Of a DNA stretch of 64,000 bases, positions 58,936 to 64,000 are shown one piece after another. The number at the start of each line of letters is the position of its first letter. Position 1 is the first letter of the stretch. The translations under genes and the position numbers were made by a program. Source of the stretch: an uncultured Lachnospiraceae bacterium (GTDB taxonomy: Bacteria; Bacillota; Clostridia; Lachnospirales; Lachnospiraceae). The notes beneath the pieces were generated by a model. It did not search any database. It was not told the DNA's origin and saw only the letters and a list, made by a program, of their open reading frames with translations. The stretch is from positions 124,001 to 188,000 of the forward strand of contig CAJTUB010000005.1 of NCBI GenBank assembly GCA_910579465.1. The letters run 5' to 3'.

Positions 58936-59504
58936 TTTTGCTGATTGACAATTATGACAGCTTTTCGTATAATCTGTTCCAGCTTGTAGGGGAAATTGAT
59001 TCCGATATCAGGGTCATCCGGAACGATGAAATGACCGTCGATGAAATTTCCACAATGAAGCCGGACAGAATCATCCTCTCCCCGGGTCCGGGACACCCGG
59101 AGGACGCGGGCATCCTGATAGAAGCGGTCCGGACGCTCGGAAAAGAGATTCCGATGCTCGGCGTCTGTCTCGGGCATCAGGCAATCTGTGCCGCCTACGG
59201 TGCCAAGGTCACCTATGCAAAGAAGCTTATGCACGGGAAGCAGTCCGTCGTGACCTTTGATAATAGCTGTCCTCTTTTTCAGAACATTCCGCATACCGCT
59301 CCCGTGGCAAGATACCACTCCCTGGCGGCGGACCCGGAAACACTGCCCACCTGCCTTTCTGTTACCGCTGTGACGGAGGACGGGGAAATCATGGCAGTAC
59401 AGCATAAAGAATACCCTGTTTACGGAGTACAGTTCCATCCGGAATCCATCCTGACGCCGGACGGCAGACAGATGCTCCGGAATTTCATAAAATCCGACTA
59501 CTAA
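58932..59504 (+). CDS. trpG: Anthranilate synthase component II (glutamine amidotransferase)
   Basis: 190 residues, a class I amidotransferase. DNYDSFSYNL opens the fold; the nucleophile Cys79 lies in GVCLGHQAI, and the His-Glu pair in FHPES. It supplies ammonia to TrpE and is not fused to TrpD, unlike in enterobacteria. ATG 58932 overlaps the trpE stop. It could also serve para-aminobenzoate synthesis, but its place in the operon makes the Trp role primary. Confidence 0.96.
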   Translation: MILLIDNYDSFSYNLFQLVGEIDSDIRVIRNDEMTVDEISTMKPDRIILSPGPGHPEDAGILIEAVRTLGKEIPMLGVCLGHQAICAAYGAKVTYAKKLMHGKQSVVTFDNSCPLFQNIPHTAPVARYHSLAADPETLPTCLSVTAVTEDGEIMAVQHKEYPVYGVQFHPESILTPDGRQMLRNFIKSDY

Positions 59505-59520
59505 AAAGGAGGCATTGATT

Positions 59521-60537
59521 ATGATTAAAGAAGCCATTATAAAAATCGTCGATAAGCAGGACCTGACCTATGATGAGGCATACACCGTAATCACGGAAAT
59601 TATGAGCGGCGAAACCACGCCGACCCAGAATGCCGCCTTTCTTGCCGCTCTGTCCACCAAAAGCACCAAGGCGGAAACGATTGAAGAAATCACCGGCTGT
59701 GCAGCTGCTATGCGGGATAAGGCTACAAAGCTCCCGAATGACCTCGACCTGCTTGAAATCGTAGGCACCGGCGGCGACGGGTCACACAGCTTCAACATTT
59801 CCACGACCACTGCAATCGTTGCGGCCTCTGCGGGGCTCAAGGTGGCAAAGCACGGCAACCGTGCAGCCTCCTCCGACTGCGGCACGGCAGACTGTCTGGA
59901 AGCGCTCGGAGTCAATATCGACCTCTCCCCGGAGCAATGCCTCCGGCTGCTTGAAACCGTAGGCTTCTGTTTTTTCTTCGCGCAGAAGTACCACACCTCC
60001 ATGAAATACGTCGGCTCTATCCGGAAGGAGCTCGGCATCCGTACCGTATTTAACATCCTCGGACCGCTTACAAATCCGGCAAGCCCGAAACGCCAGCTTT
60101 TAGGCGTCTACAGCCGTTCCCTTGTGGAGCCTCTGACACAGGTCCTGATAAAACTGGGTGTACAGAAGGGCATGGTCGTTTACGGACAGGATAAGCTCGA
60201 CGAAATCTCCTTAAGCGCCCCGACCCTGATTTCCGAGTTTTCCGACGGCTGGTCGAAAACCTATGAAATCACCCCGGAGCAGTTCGGCTTTGCCCGCTGT
60301 GACAAAAAGGATTTGTCCGGCGGCACACCGGCGGAAAATGCTGCTATTACACGGGCAATCTTAAGCGGCGAACCGGGTCACCGCAGGAACGCCGTTCTGA
60401 TGAACGCGGGCGCCGCCCTGTATATCGGCGGAAAAGCCGCTTCGATAGAAGACGGCATCGGGCTTGCCAAGACCCTGATTGACTCCGGGAAAGCAATGCA
60501 GACGTTAAACAGTCTGATACAGCTTTCCAATGAATAA
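59521..60537 (+). CDS. trpD: Anthranilate phosphoribosyltransferase
   Basis: 338 residues, the normal stand-alone length. The PRPP loop GTGGDGSHSFNIST, then KHGNRAASS and the DCLEALG region, are conserved. It joins anthranilate to PRPP. AAGGAGG 8 nt upstream selects ATG 59521 over the TTG at 59515. It is third in the operon, 16 bp after trpG. Confidence 0.97.
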   Translation: MIKEAIIKIVDKQDLTYDEAYTVITEIMSGETTPTQNAAFLAALSTKSTKAETIEEITGCAAAMRDKATKLPNDLDLLEIVGTGGDGSHSFNISTTTAIVAASAGLKVAKHGNRAASSDCGTADCLEALGVNIDLSPEQCLRLLETVGFCFFFAQKYHTSMKYVGSIRKELGIRTVFNILGPLTNPASPKRQLLGVYSRSLVEPLTQVLIKLGVQKGMVVYGQDKLDEISLSAPTLISEFSDGWSKTYEITPEQFGFARCDKKDLSGGTPAENAAITRAILSGEPGHRRNAVLMNAGAALYIGGKAASIEDGIGLAKTLIDSGKAMQTLNSLIQLSNE

Positions 60538-60548
60538 GGAGGGATTGC

Positions 60549-61331
60549 ATGACAATACTTGACGAACTGGCGGCACATGCAAGGAAGCGGGTTGCTGCCG
60601 CAAAGGAGGCGCTGCCCCTTGATGAAATCAGGCGCATGGCGTTCTCCCTCCCGCCGGGGGATTTCGCATTCGAAAGGGCGCTCTCGGCTCCCGGAATTTC
60701 GTTTATCTGCGAATGCAAAAAGGCGTCCCCCTCAAAGGGCATCATTGCAGAGGATTTTCCGTACCTTTCCATTGCAAAGGAATACGAAGCTGCCGGTGCG
60801 GACTGCATTTCGGTCCTCACGGAGCCGAAATGGTTTTTAGGAAGCGACCGCTACCTGGAGGAAATTGCAAGAGCAGTCTCCATTCCGTGTCTGCGGAAGG
60901 ACTTTACGGTAGACGAATATATGATTTACGAGGCAAAGCTGCTTGGCGCCGCGGCGGTACTTCTGATCTGTGCCCTGCTTCCGCCTGACACAATCCGTGA
61001 ATACATCGGCATCTGCGACCGGCTTGGCATATCCGCACTGGTCGAAGCACATGACGAGGCAGAGGTTACCAGCGCAGTCACAGCAGGCGCACGAATCATC
61101 GGCATCAACAACCGCAACCTGAAGTCCTTTGCCGTGGATACGGACAACAGCAGGCGCCTGCGCGGGCTTGTCCCGGCGTCCGTGCTCTTTGTTTCGGAAA
61201 GCGGCGTTAAAACCCCGGAGGATGTCAGCGCGCTGCGCGGGATTGGCGCGAATGCCGTACTCATCGGCGAAGCACTGATGCGCGCGGAGGATAAAAAAGC
61301 AAAGCTTGCCGGGCTTAAGGGGGCGCCATGA
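60549..61331 (+). CDS. trpC: Indole-3-glycerol phosphate synthase
   Basis: 260 residues, a single (beta/alpha)8 barrel not fused to TrpF. Conserved parts include FICECKKASPSKGII with the catalytic Lys, LRKDF, and GINNRNLKSF. It closes the indole ring to give indole-3-glycerol phosphate. AAGGAGG precedes ATG 60549. The start of trpF overlaps its stop by 4 bp. Confidence 0.97.
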   Translation: MTILDELAAHARKRVAAAKEALPLDEIRRMAFSLPPGDFAFERALSAPGISFICECKKASPSKGIIAEDFPYLSIAKEYEAAGADCISVLTEPKWFLGSDRYLEEIARAVSIPCLRKDFTVDEYMIYEAKLLGAAAVLLICALLPPDTIREYIGICDRLGISALVEAHDEAEVTSAVTAGARIIGINNRNLKSFAVDTDNSRRLRGLVPASVLFVSESGVKTPEDVSALRGIGANAVLIGEALMRAEDKKAKLAGLKGAP

Positions 61332-61951
61332 CAAAAATAAAGCTCTGCGGACTGACACGACCCTGTGACATTTCCTATGCCAATGCACTCCACCCGGACT
61401 ATATCGGCTTTGTCTTTGCACCGGGCAGCAGACGCTTTCTCTCCGCGCAGGCTGCGGCACAGCTACAAAGGGAGCTTCATCCGGGCATCGTCCCTGTAGG
61501 CGTCTTTGTCGATGAAGCGCCGGAGACGATTGCCGGGCTGTTAAAACAGGGCATTATCAAAGCAGTCCAGCTCCACGGAAACGAGGATGAAGCCTATCTG
61601 GAGCATCTGCGGACGCTTACGGACTCTCCTGTCATAAAGGCGTTCCGCCTTCGGACGGAAGAGGATGCAGAAGCCGCAAACCGTTCTACCGCCGACCTTG
61701 TCCTTTTAGATTCAGGCGGCGGCACAGGAACGCCGTTTGACTGGCAGCTTCTCCGTTATCTCCGCCGGGACTATATCCTCGCCGGAGGGCTGACACCTGA
61801 AAATATCGCCACCGCCCTCTCCTCCTTCCATCCCTATGCGGTAGACGCAAGCTCTTCCCTGGAGACGGACGGCGTAAAAAGCTTCTCAAAAATGTCGGCA
61901 TTCGTAAATGCCGTAAGAAACAGAAAGGAACATGACCATGACAGATTCTAA
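61328..61951 (+). CDS. trpF: Phosphoribosylanthranilate isomerase
   Basis: 207 residues, single-domain barrel. KLCGLTRPCDI carries the catalytic Cys, VGVFVDEAPE and VQLHGNE follow, and LDSGGGTGTPFDW includes the catalytic Asp. It catalyses the Amadori rearrangement before TrpC. It overlaps trpC by 4 bp, and its last codons overlap the trpB ribosome site and start. Confidence 0.96.
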   Translation: MTKIKLCGLTRPCDISYANALHPDYIGFVFAPGSRRFLSAQAAAQLQRELHPGIVPVGVFVDEAPETIAGLLKQGIIKAVQLHGNEDEAYLEHLRTLTDSPVIKAFRLRTEEDAEAANRSTADLVLLDSGGGTGTPFDWQLLRYLRRDYILAGGLTPENIATALSSFHPYAVDASSSLETDGVKSFSKMSAFVNAVRNRKEHDHDRF

Positions 61952-63128
61952 TGGAAGATTTGGCATCCACGGAGGACAGTATATTCCGGAGACACTGATG
62001 AATGCCATCATTGAGCTTGAAAAGGCCTATGAATTTTATAAAAACGACGAAGCCTTCAACCGGGAGCTGACAGAGCTTCTGAACGAATATGCAGGCAGAC
62101 CGTCCAGGCTCTACTACGCCGAAAAGCTGACAAAGGCGTTAGGCGGCGCGAAAATCTATCTCAAACGCGAGGATTTGAACCATACCGGCTCCCATAAAAT
62201 CAACAACGTACTCGGGCAGGCGCTGCTCGCAAAGAAGATGGGCAAAACCCGCCTGATTGCAGAAACCGGTGCCGGACAGCACGGCGTTGCGACTGCTACC
62301 GCCGCTGCCTTTATGGATATGGAATGCGTCGTTTTCATGGGCGAGGAGGACACGAAGCGTCAGGCGCTCAATGTCTACCGCATGAAGCTACTCGGCGCAA
62401 GGGTCGTACCGGTCAGCGCCGGAACCGCCACCCTGAAAGACGCGGTTTCCGAAGCGATGCGCGAATGGGCGTCGCGGGTTGACGACACGCACTACTGCCT
62501 CGGCTCGGTTATGGGGCCTCACCCGTTCCCGACGATTGTCCGCGACTTCCAGGCAGTCATTTCCAGGGAAATCAAGACACAGCTGATGGAAAAGGAGCAC
62601 CGTCTGCCGGATGCGGTAATTGCCTGTGTCGGCGGCGGCTCCAACGCAATCGGAAGCTTCTATCACTTTATCGGCGATGAGTCCGTGCGGCTGATTGGCT
62701 GCGAGGCGGCAGGCAGAGGCATCGATACCTTTGAGACGGCGGCAACCGTCAACACCGGAAGGGTCGGCATCTTCCACGGTATGAAGTCCTACTTCTGCCA
62801 GGATGAATACGGCCAGATTGCTCCTGTATATTCAATTTCTGCCGGGCTTGACTACCCGGGCGTAGGCCCGGAGCACGCCAATCTCCATGACACCGGCAGG
62901 GCGGAATACGTCCCGGTTACCGATGACGAGGCGGTCAACGCCTTTGAATTTCTCTCAAAAACCGAGGGCATCATTCCTGCCATAGAATCCGCCCATGCGG
63001 TTGCCTATGCAATGAAGCTGGCGTCTTCCATGAACAAGGACAAAATCATCGTAATCACTGTCTCCGGAAGAGGAGACAAGGACTGTGCAGCCATTGCACG
63101 CTACAGAGGGGAGGACCTTTATGAGTAA
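61938..63128 (+). CDS. trpB: Tryptophan synthase beta chain
   Basis: 396 residues from ATG 61938. The PLP lysine is Lys87 in HTGSHKINNVLGQ, and the phosphate-binding loop is GGGSNAIG. It condenses indole with serine. ATG 61932 is also in frame, but AAGGA (61925-61929) is 8 nt from 61938 and only 2 nt from 61932, so 61938 is preferred. It overlaps trpF by 14 bp and trpA by 8 bp. Confidence 0.97.
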   Translation: MTDSNGRFGIHGGQYIPETLMNAIIELEKAYEFYKNDEAFNRELTELLNEYAGRPSRLYYAEKLTKALGGAKIYLKREDLNHTGSHKINNVLGQALLAKKMGKTRLIAETGAGQHGVATATAAAFMDMECVVFMGEEDTKRQALNVYRMKLLGARVVPVSAGTATLKDAVSEAMREWASRVDDTHYCLGSVMGPHPFPTIVRDFQAVISREIKTQLMEKEHRLPDAVIACVGGGSNAIGSFYHFIGDESVRLIGCEAAGRGIDTFETAATVNTGRVGIFHGMKSYFCQDEYGQIAPVYSISAGLDYPGVGPEHANLHDTGRAEYVPVTDDEAVNAFEFLSKTEGIIPAIESAHAVAYAMKLASSMNKDKIIVITVSGRGDKDCAAIARYRGEDLYE

Positions 63129-63894
63129 CATTGCTTCGGCTTTCCAGAACGGCAAGGCTTTTATTCCTTTTATTACCTGCGGCGACCCGGACCTTGAAAC
63201 TACCGGGAAGCTGGTACGGGCGGCAGTAGAAAACGGCGCCGACCTGATTGAGCTTGGGATTCCGTTTTCCGACCCGACCGCAGAGGGTCCGGTCATCCAG
63301 CGGGCAAGCCACCGCGCGCTGACGGGCGGCGCTACGACCGACCGGATTTTTGAATTTGTCCGGGAGCTTCGGAAAGACGTAACGATTCCTCTTGTTTTTA
63401 TGACCTATGCCAACGTGGTTTTCTCCTACGGGATAGAGCGGTTTGCCGCAGCCTGCAAGGAGAGCGGCATCGACGGCATTATTCTCCCCGACCTGCCCTT
63501 TGAGGAAAAGGAAGAGTTCCGCCCTGCCTGCCGGCAGTATGGCATCGACCTGATTTCGCTGATTGCCCCTACCTCAAGACAGCGCATTGCCAAAATCGCA
63601 AAGGACGCCGAGGGCTTTCTGTACCTTGTTTCCAGTCTCGGCGTCACCGGCGTCCGGAAGGAAATCACGACCGACCTTTCCTCGATTGTCTCCATCATCA
63701 GGGAAAACACCGATATCCCATGCGCAATCGGCTTCGGAATTTCCACGCCGGAGCAGGCAAGGGAAATGGCGGCGCTCTCCGACGGCGCCATCATAGGCTC
63801 GGCGATTATGAAGCTTGTAGAGGACTATAAAACGGATGCCGCCAGTCCTGTAGGGGACTATGTAAAGCGCATCAAGGAGGCGCTCAGGGCATAG
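63121..63894 (+). CDS. trpA: Tryptophan synthase alpha chain
   Basis: 257 residues. LIELGIPFSDPTAEGP holds catalytic Glu44 and Asp51 (equivalents of Glu49 and Asp60 of the E. coli enzyme), and GFGISTPEQA is the phosphate site. It splits indole-3-glycerol phosphate and channels indole to TrpB. ATG 63121 lies within the end of trpB. It is the last gene of the operon; no terminator is seen because its 3' end overlaps the convergent AraC-type gene by 11 bp. Confidence 0.96.
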   Translation: MSNIASAFQNGKAFIPFITCGDPDLETTGKLVRAAVENGADLIELGIPFSDPTAEGPVIQRASHRALTGGATTDRIFEFVRELRKDVTIPLVFMTYANVVFSYGIERFAAACKESGIDGIILPDLPFEEKEEFRPACRQYGIDLISLIAPTSRQRIAKIAKDAEGFLYLVSSLGVTGVRKEITTDLSSIVSIIRENTDIPCAIGFGISTPEQAREMAALSDGAIIGSAIMKLVEDYKTDAASPVGDYVKRIKEALRA

Positions 63895-64000
63895 GGGTCT
63901 TGTCCTCCTTTGGCGGACAGCCGAAATATTTCACATAGGAACGGTAAAAGGCAGAGTAATCCCTGAATCCGCAGCTTTCTCCCGCATCCTGCGCCGAGAA
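63884..64000 (-). CDS. AraC-family regulator, C-terminal end (truncated by window)
   Basis: The last 38 codons of a minus-strand gene running off the right edge. GFRDYSAFYRSYVKYFGCPP is the second helix-turn-helix ending of AraC/XylS regulators. It ends at TGA 63884-63886, inside the trpA coding region on the other strand. Nothing can be said about its sensor domain or targets. Confidence 0.8.
   Translation of the reverse strand, partial: FSAQDAGESCGFRDYSAFYRSYVKYFGCPPKEDKTPMP

Overview
The window reads as chromosomal DNA of an anaerobic, Gram-positive Clostridia, most likely Lachnospiraceae. That placement is an inference from gene content: a paired GlgC/GlgD, a rubredoxin-first rubrerythrin beside a Fur/PerR regulator, QueT behind a preQ1-type leader, a tRNA-Trp T-box on a complete trp operon, consensus sigma-A promoters, strong AGGAGG ribosome sites, and many small envelope ABC/two-component modules. 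No phage, plasmid or transposase gene is visible.

Layout. 1-2.06 kb: end of an ABC ATPase, its permease and a histidine kinase, then an Ogt-type DNA repair protein. 2.7-6.0 kb (minus): a second regulator/ABC/kinase module in the order RR, ATPase, permease, kinase. 6.2-7.4 kb: rubrerythrin and a Fur-family regulator that share a 15-bp operator. 7.6-9.15 kb: small acidic proteins resembling immunity proteins, bracketed by palindromic repeats. 9.7-18.5 kb: MATE exporter, DEAD-box helicase, an ECF sigma/anti-sigma pair whose sigma gene appears to start at ATT, an M20 amidohydrolase and an ABC exporter. 18.9-19.9 kb: secreted barnase-like RNase and barstar-like inhibitor, separated by a 68-bp mobile repeat. 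20-26 kb (minus): NatB/NatA-like ABC transporter with a CPBP protease, then a GntR operon with a 17-bp-arm palindrome over its promoter. 26.2-29.1 kb: AraC and GyrI-like pair and small envelope proteins. 29.3-34.4 kb: ClpB and a lipoprotein made of nine PepSY-like repeats. 34.4-41.1 kb (minus): PdaC-like deacetylase, Pth, Mfd and a foldase-like lipoprotein. 41.2-43.9 kb: glgC-glgD behind a repeat-rich leader. 44.1-49.6 kb (plus): murC, DnaA-box arrays, a structured leader, a DnaD-like and a DnaC-like protein, and PRPP synthetase. 49.6-57.1 kb: PBP1A, a lipoprotein, QueT, an EAL protein and a GH43 enzyme. 57.1-63.9 kb: T-box and trpEGDCFBA. The window ends inside an AraC-type regulator on the minus strand.

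How parts work together. The trp operon carries every step from chorismate to tryptophan under tRNA-Trp sensing. The Fur/rubrerythrin pair forms a small peroxide or metal stress circuit. The sigma/anti-sigma pair has a matching ECF promoter in front of it. MurC, PBP1A, PdaC and the foldase serve the cell wall.

The least ordinary material is non-coding. A 68-bp repeat has both an empty and a filled target site in this window, with a 4-bp target duplication (TTAG; TTAA at a second copy). A larger repeat family sits inside different but self-complementary flanks. The dnaD-dnaC operon has abutting DnaA boxes upstream of its promoter and a roughly 270-nt leader with two GNRA-capped hairpins and a CCTCC/GGAGG switch-like element next to the ribosome site.
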